Source of the DNA: Rotaria socialis
Taxonomy: Eukaryota > Rotifera > Eurotatoria > Philodinida > Philodinidae
NCBI GenBank assembly: GCA_905331475.1
Contig: CAJNYU010002707.1
Location: 10,436-74,435, forward strand
Reading direction: 5' to 3'
Length of the DNA stretch: 64,000 nucleotides
A program made the position numbers and the translations under genes. Positions 55,306-64,000 of this stretch are shown piece after piece. Positions within the stretch are counted from its first letter, which is position 1. The number at the start of each line of letters is the position of its first letter. The notes below the pieces were generated by a model. It searched no databases, was not told where the DNA came from, and was given only the letters and a program-made list of their open reading frames with translations.

Positions 55306-55349
55306 ACTACGACGCGTTTCGATCTTGCTTAAGGATCTCACCAGGTAGT
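55306..55349 (-). ncRNA. Hammerhead ribozyme motif, unit 1
   Basis: The minus strand shows stem I ACTAC/GTAGT, stem II GATC/GATC, GAAA, the self-complementary ACGCGT that forms a minimal stem III, and the GTC cleavage triplet. One core base differs from the CTGATGA consensus. It is the unit next to the telomeric repeats. Confidence 0.75.
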
Positions 55350-55492
55350 TCTGTCTTTTGTAATTATTCTAGTGATTCGAAAATCACAAATAAATTACGT
55401 TACCGACATACTTATCAAGAATAATTCAAGAAAATACAAGAGACTCCAGGGTAATAGTAGGTATCGTTAAGGAAGGGTGTGTTTTAAAGCAT

Positions 55493-55536
55493 ACTACGAC
55501 GCGTTTCGACCGTGCTTAAGGGTCTCATCAGGTAGT
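55493..55536 (-). ncRNA. Hammerhead ribozyme, unit 2 (canonical core)
   Basis: On the minus strand: ACTAC, then the invariant core CTGATGA, stem II GACC/GGUC with a nine-base loop, GAAA, palindromic ACGCGT as minimal stem III, GTC, and GTAGT closing stem I. All conserved positions of the type I hammerhead are present, so self-cleavage after GTC is plausible. The very short stem III matches the minimal hammerheads reported in Penelope-like elements, which may act as dimers. Confidence 0.85.
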
Positions 55537-55671
55537 TCTATCTTTTGTAACTATTCGAATGAATCTTAGATGATAAATATAATTGCTTAATCAATACAGG
55601 ACTTCGAAAGTTTTGTGAAAAAAAACTCGAAGTAATTATTGATACCGGTATATTAAAGGCGTATTTTAGCA

Positions 55672-55714
55672 TACTACGACCGGTTTCGTCCTTGTTTAAG
55701 GGACTCATTAGGTA
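55672..55714 (-). ncRNA. Hammerhead ribozyme motif, unit 3
   Basis: Same layout with stem II GTCC/GGAC. The stem III hexamer is ACCGGT instead of ACGCGT: two bases differ and the hexamer stays self-complementary. The core is not fully canonical. Confidence 0.7.
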
Positions 55715-55862
55715 GGCTATATCTTTGCAATTATTGGAACGGTTTGAAAATCAGAAATAAGTTACGCTGTCTATATATCTTGCAAGAACTGTTGAAGAAA
55801 ATTTAAAAAAAATTCAAAAGGACAGTGGATATCGTTCAGGAATGGTATGTTTTATAGAGCAT

Positions 55863-55905
55863 ACTACGAAGCGTTTCGATTTTGCTTAAGTACTTTTAGG
55901 GTTGC
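55863..55905 (-). ncRNA. Hammerhead ribozyme motif, unit 4 (decayed)
   Basis: GTAGT, GAAA and the surrounding unit sequence are kept, but stem II and the core have diverged. It ends about 50 bases before the large transposon at 55954. Confidence 0.55.
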
Positions 55906-55953
55906 TTTTTTTGTTGTAGTTGTTCGAATAATTGGAAAAACGTCAATAAAGGA

Positions 55954-58900
55954 CGGGGGCGTATAAGATACCCTATCGGCCCATTTCGATTTTTTCAACT
56001 AAACCTAGTCAAATTGTATATCAAATGAAAGATGCCGTTGAGACAAGCATTTTGATACTAAATCTGTCAAGAAAAAAATGAATTTCAAAAAAGTTATGGG
56101 CACAAACAAAAGTTGACTATTTCACTATATCTCTTGGAAACATTCTTTTATTTTCGACACAACTATATCACAATAGAACTGTTCTCTTATCTACCATTCG
56201 ATAGACATTTTTAAGCGCTACAAAATAGGGGAACTAGAAAAGTAAAAATAAATCAGAAAATTGATGATCATTGGGCAAAAACCCTCACAAACTATCACTT
56301 TTCCATTTTTCTTCATATTTTGACGAAAATTTTTGGCGAAAATTGAAATGAGCCATTTTTCTTAACTATATCAATCGATAGACATTTTCGAGCGCTACAA
56401 TATGCAATCGTTATGAAAGTCAAAAAACATTGGCCACTTGATGATCATAGCCCAATTACTTTTATAATCTATCTTTTTTTTTATTTTTCTTCACATTTCG
56501 ACGAAAATTTTTGGCGAAAATTGAAGTGAGCCATTTTTCTCATACATATCATTCGATAGACATTTTCGAGCGCTACAAAATAGAATGTATTTGAAACTGA
56601 AAAGATGTTATCATTAGGGGGAAAGATCGAAAAATTCTAAATAGATTTTATAGTCGGTTGCTTTTGTCTATTTTGTTTGCATCAAAATGTATATGTTATG
56701 AATAAATAAGTGTTTTATGACATCGGAAAAATGAATATTATGAGTTTCGATTATGTATATTGGATGTTGTCACGTCATCTATTATCTGTATGTAGATGTT
56801 AACAGTTCAGTTGCTAAGTTCTACTAGAAAAAGTTAGAAAAATTATATTTTCACATCTTGTTCTTTTACTCTTATTAGCTGTTATATTTATAGTGAACAG
56901 ATTTACATGTGAGGAAGGACTTTGATACAATATTTTCCTCCTTTTTGTCCATGTGCGTGTATTCTTTTATCCACCGTGGCTAGTATGTTACATCGAGTCA
57001 AAAATGTCTGTTTTTTTTGTTCGTTATTCTTTTGTTTCGTAACTGCTGATGAGAGATGCCTAACACGCCTCGTGAAAAATGTGTGATGTGTGAAAAAAGT
57101 TTTGATCAAGTCGAAATACGTACGATCGGAGACGGGCTTTTACGTGTTTATGTTGCTGTGCGCGCGTCAAAGCGTATATTTTCAGAAGAGTATATTTGTC
57201 AACGGTGTCGATGGCAATTTTTCAATTGGTTACGTTTGATGGAAGGTGACTTTGATCGATTTTGTTCACGTGACAAAAGTGATAATGAATTCTTAACCAA
57301 TGATGACGATAAAACTGTAATATATATATTTTTTCTTTCCTATGCTATAGCAATAATATTTAGGCCATGGTTGTTGATAACTATGAGGAACGAATTATGG
57401 AATCAAGCGTTCAAACTGATCCGCAGACACCAAGAATTAGTATTCCTGTTTTTAGGTGCTCAAAAAGTCATCAGTGAGCTATTTTTTACCTTCATGCTTG
57501 ATAGATTGTTTTATTTGTTCAGATCTTGTGTTGTATGTGGTATTGAGATAATATCGGCTAAAGTGCTATCATCTGTCCAACGGACGATGATCTTTTTGAA
57601 ACGTGGTGTTTTTGTTTCTCCCGGATCGCGTTGTTGTTCTGAACATGTAGTCAAGAAACAGCTCACCGTTGAATCTTTCGATAAGATTTGTATATCTAAA
57701 ACTGATTGTTGGACACTTGATTCATTCGGATTACAAGTATTGCTCACGGATATACGATCAATGTTGCTTCAACAAAACAGTTTTAATTTTGATGATCCAA
57801 CATCGTTGAACGAAGAAGCATACAAAACTATTGTCGGACTGACAAAAGGTATTCATATGTGAAACGCTTATATTTTGAAAAATGAATTCTAAAAGTTCCT
57901 ATTTTGAACAAATGATTCCACGTTTATCAGTTGAAGGTTGTCTGAATGAAATTTTCTTACTTTTTAAAGAAAAGTTTCAGCTTTTTTAAAGTCAATTTAA
58001 ATTAATCACATATCTGACTCTTACTGTATCGTTTTACGTAGCTAAAGGCTTCACTATAGAGAAACATAGTGAATATAGTTATTTTATGGGTATGAAATGA
58101 AAAAGTCAATTTCAGAATATTAGATAGAAAAGAAAAGTCTGACTGTAGTTTCTTGTTTCATTATTCAGAAATAATCGAAGGTTGATTTTATCCTCCGACT
58201 GACAAGTAGAATTGCTCGATTGTCATGAATTGAGTATGTTTAATTAGTTTTTTCAATGATTTCTGATTTCCTTCACAATAAATTCAATTTATTTAGTCAT
58301 TTTAATAATTATATTACAGATCAATTCAATGATCTTATTGGAACCGTGTCCTCGATGAGAAACTCTCATACACGTTCTATTCGTACAGCTGTAGCAATAT
58401 TTCTCGCAAAGATGCGTCTATCTTTGAGCAATCGACTATTAGCCATTCTATTTCATATAGATAATAAACGCAACGTCTCTCATATCATCAGTCAAGTACG
58501 TATAGCATTGATGAAAGATTTTGTTCCGGTTCACTTGGGTCTTCATCATATTGATCGAGTAACCGCCATTAATCAACATCAAACTGCGATTGCCACAATC
58601 CTTCACACTACGAAACCTCAACAGCTTTGTGTGGTGGCTGACTCAACATATCTGTTTATACAGAAATCGAGCGACAATAAGTTTCAAAGAAGGTCTTATT
58701 CAATGCATAAGCATCGACATTTGGTTAAGCCGATGATACTTACTACCACAGTGAGTTATTCATGTAACATGAAAAATAATTCAAAATATGAGTCCGGATT
58801 TTTTAAACTCATTAATTGACTTCTCAATGATATTTTTTCTGTAGGACGGTTATATTCTATGTGTGATGGGTCCCTTCCTATCTGACTATAAAAACAACGA

Positions 58901-61025
58901 TGCATCAATATTTAAGCATTGCGTCTATAACAATGAACAAGATATTCTGAATTGGCTACACGATGATGATGTTTTAATTCTCGATCGAGGTTTTCGTGAT
59001 ACGGTTCGAGCAATGAAACAATTTGGGTTTCAGGTCGCTATGCCCAGTTTTCTAAACGGACGAAAACAATTTTCCCTCGAAGAGGCGAATCTCAATCGTT
59101 GCATTACTAAAGTTCGATGGATAGTAGAGAGTGGTAGGGCTTATGCGTAAGCAACGTTAGCTAAAAACTTTTTTATTCAGTGAATGCGCAACTCAAGCAA
59201 TGGAAATATTTTAGTCAAACTATTCCGAACTCATCTCTGTGCTTCCTTAGTAATTATATTGATATAACTTGCGCATTAATCAATGCTTATGGTTCACGTT
59301 GTGTGCAAGATATACATTCGGGCACTGAAATGGCTACTCAAATGCTTCAAAAGTGTCAAACAACAAATCCTGTTCCATTGCGTCTTCTTGAATTGCTAGA
59401 AACAAAATTGCAGTGGAAAAAATACGACGCGCAACTGTTAATTTTCCCAGAACTCACAGAACAAGAGCTACGAAACTTATGCTACGGTAAAAAAGTGATT
59501 TATTTAACCTAACCTAAAATTTGTTTTATAGGAACTTATCAAATCAAACAAGCGAAATCCTACATTAGAGAACATCTCACGCAATCTCCTCTTGTGGACA
59601 ACGACATGGAATTTATCATCGAACTTTGTGCACAACACAATGATCTTGTACGAGCTCGCTTTGAATCCCGTCATTGTAACAACAAAAATCACATCGCTAC
59701 CGTACAATTCAAGCTCTATACAGAGTCCCCTATTTCTGGCTGGTATTGTACCTGTGCATCAGGGTGGCGTGATGTGGGATGCTGCGCTCACGTGGCGGCT
59801 TTGCTATGGCATCTTGGTGTTCGACGAGCAAACATCAACGAAAACACTCACCCGCTTTCAGCTGGTCACCTTTTTGCGTCGATAGACGACAGCATGCAAT
59901 TTTCAGAAGTAGAGGAGAGCGATGAAGATCAGGACGATAATGATAACGATAATCATGTATATAGTGTTGCTAGCAACAGTACCAATAGTGATTATAGCAC
60001 TACTGATGAAGAAGTCGTCGATTGAGACACTTCAAAATCAAGACGTTTCTATTTCACGAATCTTTTCCACTCATCACATGTAAATCTGTTCACTATAAAT
60101 AGAACAGCTAATGAGAGCAAAAGAACAAGATGTGAAAATATCATTTTTCTAACTTTTTCTAGTAGAACTTAGCAACTGAACTGTTCACATCTACATACAG
60201 ATAGTAGATGACGTGACAACATCCAATATACATAATCGAAACTCATAAAATTCATTTTTCCGATGTCATAAAACACTTATTCATTCATAACATATACATT
60301 TTGATGTAAACAAAATAGACAAAAGTAACCGACTATAAAATCTATTTGGAATTTTTCGATCTTTTTCCCCCGATGATAACATATTTTCAGTTTCAAATAT
60401 ATTCTATTTTGTAGTGCTTGAAAATGTCTATCGATTGATATAGATGAGAAAAACGATCCATTTCAATTTTCACTTAACATTTCTGTCGAAATATGAAGAA
60501 AAAAAAAAGATTGTAAAAGTAATTGGGCAATGATTATCAAGTGGCCAATGTTTTTTGACTTTCATAATGATTCTATATTGTAGTGCTTAAAAATGTCTAT
60601 CGATTGATATAGATGAGAAAAATGGCCCATTTCAATTTTCGCCAAAAATTTTCGTCGAAATATGAAGAAAAATGGAAAAAATGATAGTTTGTGATGGTTT
60701 TCGCCCAATGACCATGAATTTTCTAATTTATTTTTACTTTTCTAGTTATCCTATTTTGTAGTGCTTAAAAATGTCTATCGAATGGTAGGTAAGAGAACAG
60801 TTCTATTGTGATATAGTTGTGTCGAAAATAGAAGAATGTTTCTAAGAGATATAGTCAAATAGTCAACTTTTGTTTGTGCCCATAACTTTTTTGAAATTCA
60901 TTTTTTTCTTGACTGATTTAGTATCAAAATGCTTGTCTCAACGGCATCTTTCATTTCATATACAATTTGACTAGGTTTAGTTGAAAAAATCGAAATGGGC
61001 CGATAGGGTATCTTATACGCCCCCG
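55954..61025 (+). mobile_element. Apparently complete DNA transposon with terminal inverted repeats of about 0.95 kb
   Basis: The left end CGGGGGCGTATAAGATACCC is exactly mirrored at 61025. The inverted repeats extend to about 56914 and back to about 60073, with good conservation. Inside each are three copies of a subrepeat with CGATAGACATTTT.GAGCGCTACAA. Between the repeats lies one plus-strand transposase gene that reads open through seven exons. No clear target-site duplication could be assigned (flanks GGA and GCC differ). The intact gene and matching ends suggest a young, possibly still mobile copy. Confidence 0.88.
57056..60025 (+). CDS. DDE_Tnp_4-type transposase with SWIM zinc finger, seven exons
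   Basis: Exons 57056-57316, 57364-57473, 57523-57848, 58320-58750, 58845-59133, 59181-59486 and 59532-60025 are all GT-AG and in phase, giving 738 residues. In order: an N-terminal Cys cluster (CVMCEK...CQRCRW), a second one (CSKSHQSCVVCG), a helix-turn-helix region (GLTKDQFNDLIG...LAKMRLSLSNRLLAILF), and the catalytic core with Asp in VVADSTYLFIQ, Asp in LILDRGFRD and Glu in VRWIVESVNAQLK. It ends with a SWIM finger (WYCTCASGWRDVGCCAHVAAL) and an acidic tail. This is the IS5-like DDE_Tnp_4 fold used by PIF/Harbinger and ISL2EU/IS4EU relatives; the SWIM partner makes the exact superfamily uncertain. Intron 3 (about 470 bp) is the only long one. I see no break. Confidence 0.87.
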
Positions 61026-61478
61026 GCCTTTTATTTTTTCAATTAAATAATACCAAAATTTTATTTTTTCATTCGAGTAATAAATATTTTTATTTCAAAC
61101 AATAAATAATTTCAAAATAACTCAAATTTTATTTTCATTTCACTACTAAATAAATTAATTTTACTAATAAATATTTTTATGAAAATGATACAAAATTTTA
61201 TTTTTTCATTTAAGTTATAAATATTTTCAAAACGACACAATTAATTTTTTTCACTTTAATAATTAATATTTTTTGCGAAAAATAATTTTTATTTAATTCA
61301 TTTATTTTCATTTAACAAATAAATAAAAGAAGAAGAAGAAAAGAAACATGACGTAATTTTATATTTTAGCCTTTTTCTTTCCTTTGAAGCGAAAGAGTAA
61401 AAGAAAATCTCGTTTTTTTGTTCATTGATTTCAAAGTATAGAAAAAGAAACGAACAAAGAAAAAACAATTCATAAGTC
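61026..61478. other. AT-rich degenerate repeat
   Basis: Repeated TTTTATTTTTTCATT.AA.TAATAAATATTTT units fill the gap between the transposon and the NHL gene. Non-coding. Confidence 0.5.
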
Positions 61479-62392
61479 TTATTCGATAGAAAATCGTTGA
61501 ACACGATTATTCACATGTCCGACGACATAGAGACTACCATGTCGATCGAAAGACAAACCAAGGGGGTAGCTGAGCTGATTTGCTCCTTCTCCTTTGCCAT
61601 TTCCACCCACAATTACAGTGCCTTGTTTCTTGTCTCCTTGAGTCCAACGCATTACACGATGATTCCCCGAGTCTGCTACATAGCGTGTACCCAACGTATC
61701 AACGAAGATTCCATTAGGATAAGACAATTGTGTCAGAGCATTCCGTTTGTCTTGTCCTCCTGCGGCCACAATCCCTTCTTTTGCACCTTTATTCCATTTC
61801 GTTACACGATGATTGTTGTTGTCTGATACGTACACTGAATGATCTCGATCGATAAAGAGATATGTCGGTCCGTCGAGTTGATTGGGACCATCACCTTCAC
61901 CATTTCCACCAGCTACGAGAGTGTAATTCTTCTCACCCAATTGATATCGTCTTACGTCATGTTTTCGTTCGTCAGAGACGTAGAGATATCTCTGTTCATC
62001 CATAGCGACTCCATAACAATCGTTGTTGTCGATGAGTATTTCACCTTGTGTTGTACCACTACGACGAGACCATCGTACAACTCTTCGATTCCCTTGATCA
62101 CAAATAATGAGACTATCCGTCTCTTTGTCAATTAATACATCAGTTGGACCATTCAATTGATGTAATCCATTTCCTTCGTCTTTACCACCAGCAACAACTT
62201 GTCCATTCGTTGTATCACCGTTCTTCCATTGCATGATACGATGATTCACGTGGTCCGCAATAACCACTGTTTGATCATCATCAACGAAGAGACCATAAGG
62301 CAAGTAGAGTTGATTAGTGACATCCCCTTGCCCGTTACCTCCAGCAGCAGTCACTCCGTCCTGCTTCCATGTGGCATTAGCAGGAATGTTAA
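61479..62392 (-). CDS. NHL-repeat protein, 3' exon
   Basis: On the minus strand the exon starts after an acceptor (CTTCTAG, just above 62392) with NIPANATWKQDGVTAAGGNG and runs about 300 residues to a stop at 61479. Six NHL-type blades are visible, each with the AGG..EG..QL..P..L..D.....V.D..NHRV..W pattern (for example NQLYLPYGLFVDDDQTVVIA, NQLDGPTYLFIDRDHSVYVS, TQLSYPNGIFVDTLGTRYVA). This would form a six-bladed propeller, usually a protein- or ligand-binding platform. The upstream exon(s), probably with a signal peptide or membrane anchor, are not found before the hAT at 62751, so the gene may be truncated. Such NHL genes form a large family in bdelloids. Confidence 0.85.
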
Positions 62393-62399
62393 CTAGAAG

Positions 62400-62728
62400 A
62401 GAAAACGTATCAGAATAGAAGGAGATCTTTTTCTCTCTCGGGTATCAAGTAAAATTCTTTGAATAGATCATTCTTTTTTGCTAGAAATTCCTCAGAATAA
62501 TCTATATACTGAAAGATATAGAAATCTAATGCTCTTTTCTTTTTGTTGTTTCCAATTATATACACTGTAAACTAGAAAATACATTATAGTGTATTAATGA
62601 AAGGTATTCTTGAAAACAATACGATATTCAATAAGATAGAAATTGGAAATTTTCAAATGTATAGAGTAAGATTTTATCCTCAAGAGAAACAACAATTAAC
62701 TATATTGTTGTCTTCAGCAGAGATGCCA
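62400..62728. other. Upstream of the NHL exon, nothing recognised
   Basis: It should hold the intron or 5' exon of the NHL gene, but I see no donor-linked coding sequence. Confidence 0.4.
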
Positions 62729-62742
62729 GGTGGGTGTGGGTG
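62729..62742 (+). repeat. Short TGTGGG tract next to a hAT insertion
   Basis: GGTGGGTGTGGGTG directly precedes the target duplication of the hAT at 62751. Confidence 0.55.
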
Positions 62743-62750
62743 ACCCATGG

Positions 62751-63696
62751 TAGCGGCGGGGCCAGGAATTTCGAACTGAGGGGGCTCAGCCCCAACCTAT
62801 GAAAGTTTCATATAATACAGTGCAAGTCTTTCGAATCCATTATACTATCTAAGAGTGCTTTTTTAATCTGAATAAAGAATCAAAACACGCGAATTCACGT
62901 TTAAAAAATATTAGTTATATTATATTTATTGATAATATCTTAATACACATATACAACTTAAAGCAATAAAATTCTGCAATTTTTATGGTTGCTCGAAAAT
63001 TTATCAATTATACACGTTCATAATTTATCTCAAAATCTCGCTCAATAGCCATTACTGTTAAATCACTTAAACATTCATTTGTCATTGAATTTCGAAGATA
63101 ATTCTTAATTATTTTTATGTTTGAAAAAGATCTCTCACAAGTTACTTGTGAAATTGGCATAGTTATATGGCATTGGTTATCATTTTTAACGTTTGGGGAA
63201 ATGCATCTGACATTGAAATTAATTCATTATACAATTCAATAACATTATTGATTTTTTTCGATTGAAGCATGGATTTAATAACAAGAAATTCATTTTTGAG
63301 TGCACTCGAATCTCTCCACCAATATGAAAGCAAAATTCATCGATAGCATCAATATTAAGAAAATTGGTACTATTTGGATAAACGGTAGAGATACTTTTCA
63401 TCAATGATAATGTTTTCGATGAAAATCTATCATTTAGCTCTACCAACATGCAATCAATAACGTTTTTTAGATTGCATTTGTGGAGATTATGATTTAGGTT
63501 TAGGCAAGATTGGCAGAAGAGAGTTTTTGTATAGTTACGGTAAACAACCAATTAGAAACTGAAGGCAAATCTCTACGACGTAGTTATAGTAGTGTCGCAG
63601 TATTAATATCGGAAAAAATTAAACTCATTAAGAAATTTCTAAAAAAACATCTGAGGGGGCTCAGCCCACACTAGTCCCCCCGTGGCGCCGCCACTA
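62751..63696 (-). mobile_element. Internally deleted hAT element (ZMYM/TTF-type transposase remnant)
   Basis: The ends TAGCGGCGGGGCCA (left) and TGGCGCCGCCACTA (right) are inverted copies with a few differences. Further in, both carry GAGGGGGCTCAGCCC. Flanks ACCCATGG (62743-62750) and ACCCGTGG (63697-63704) are an 8-bp target duplication with one mismatch. Minus-strand transposase pieces remain: LNDRFSSKTLSLMKSISTVYP at 63450-63390, and the C-terminal hAT block TCERSFSNIKIIKNYLRNSM...LSDLTVMAIE at 63160-63045. With a total length of only 946 bp, most of the transposase has been lost. Confidence 0.85.
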
Positions 63697-64000
63697 ACCC
63701 GTGGGTCAACCCTAACCCAACCCAATGTAGCCCTCCGATAATTTGAGAATTTTAAACCCTGACCCATCTGTCAAACTTAACGTGTATGAACCCAATCGAG
63801 ACCAATCGAGACCAACCCTCGGGTTAGCCCATGAATAATATATATATTGTAAAATCATTCACAAAAAGTGTTTTTTGAATGCAGATCAGAGATGCGATCG
63901 GTTAAGGTTTTTTTTTAACCGAACCGAACCGAAAAATTTGTACAATTTTCAAATTTCTTTAAGAAATTTCTTTATCCAGCTTTAGTAAGAGAAAATATTA
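63697..64000. other. Repeat-like flank and the start of a further hAT-like end
   Basis: AACCCTAACCCAACCCAATG-type sequence follows the hAT and recurs inverted near 63820 (CTCGGGTTAGCCCATG). From about 63888, CAGAGATGCGATCGGTTAAG followed by AACCGAACCGAACCG resembles the terminal sequence of another hAT family that would extend beyond the window. Confidence 0.45.

Larger units (their letters stand above)
55297..55953 (-). mobile_element. Remnant of a Penelope-like element: tandem ribozyme-bearing units
   Basis: Four units spaced 187, 179 and 191 bases share GCATACTACGACGCGTTTCG-type sequence, CTTAAGG and a TTTTGTAA.TATTCGAATGAT-type spacer. No reverse transcriptase is present, so this is a fossil terminal region of the kind telomere-associated Penelope-like elements (Athena/Terminon group) carry. 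The lower-coordinate end abuts TGTGGG repeats; the other end is cut by, or lies against, the transposon at 55954. Confidence 0.6.

Noticed and set aside
1-64000. Retrovirus, LTR retrotransposon or Polinton copies
   Set aside because: I saw no capsid, protease, integrase or envelope-like coding sequence and no long terminal direct repeats; the only retroelement traces are SINEs and the ribozyme-bearing Penelope-like remnants.

Overview
The window looks like AT-rich animal DNA from a bdelloid rotifer. Four things point there: short tracts of the TGTGGG repeat known as the bdelloid telomere repeat; an NHL-repeat protein with the AGGNG…NQL…P.GLFVDDDQ…IADHVNHRI pattern that I recall as common in bdelloids; GT-AG introns mostly of about 45-65 bp; and genes of bacterial or fungal flavour mixed with many transposons and telomere-like tracts, as described for bdelloid subtelomeric regions. 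The species is not decided, and these assignments come from reading, not from searches.

Layout. 0-2 kb: an intronless sulfotransferase gene. 2-4.6 kb: small palindromes, a TGTGGG-type tandem tract and a non-autonomous element. 4.6-16 kb: a Mutator-like (MULE) transposon whose FLYWCH zinc-finger exon is split by a 9.2-kb hAT element with intact ends and an 8-bp target duplication. 16-21.5 kb: repeats, a hAT end and several tRNA-derived SINEs. 21.5-22.1 kb: a small GC-richer gene with a possible Cys-His-Asp protease core. 22.4-28.5 kb: a hammerhead-ribozyme remnant, foldback elements, a GTAGCTATT minisatellite and a second MULE with a small element in its intron. 31.3-33.4 kb: a claudin-like gene carrying a nonsense codon. 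33.9-35 kb: a TPR pseudogene ending at a TGTGGG hairpin. 38-38.8 kb: a low-complexity host gene. 41.3-42.8 kb: an MFS transporter. 44.2-45.5 kb: a secreted PHB-depolymerase-like esterase with short introns. 45.9-47.5 kb: a Helitron helicase fragment with a TGTGGG hairpin at each end. 48.7-53.1 kb: repeats, a 100-N gap and a duplicated tail ending in CCCACA repeats. 53.4-54.3 kb: a secreted trypsin-fold protease. 55.1-55.9 kb: TGTGGG repeats joined to four tandem hammerhead-ribozyme motifs. 55.95-61.03 kb: an apparently whole DNA transposon with terminal inverted repeats of about 0.95 kb and a seven-exon DDE + SWIM transposase. 61.5-62.4 kb: the NHL gene. 62.75-63.7 kb: an internally deleted hAT.

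The genes do not form a pathway. They are single enzymes, a transporter and secreted or adhesive proteins in a transposon-rich setting. The most unusual signals are (1) the tandem hammerhead ribozymes abutting telomeric repeats, expected of telomere-associated Penelope-like elements, and (2) a dispersed set of TGTGGG...CCCACA hairpins, always in head-to-head orientation, several of them at borders between unrelated blocks. Two single Ns (19763 and 24619) sit between near-identical direct copies and are probably unmerged contig overlaps.
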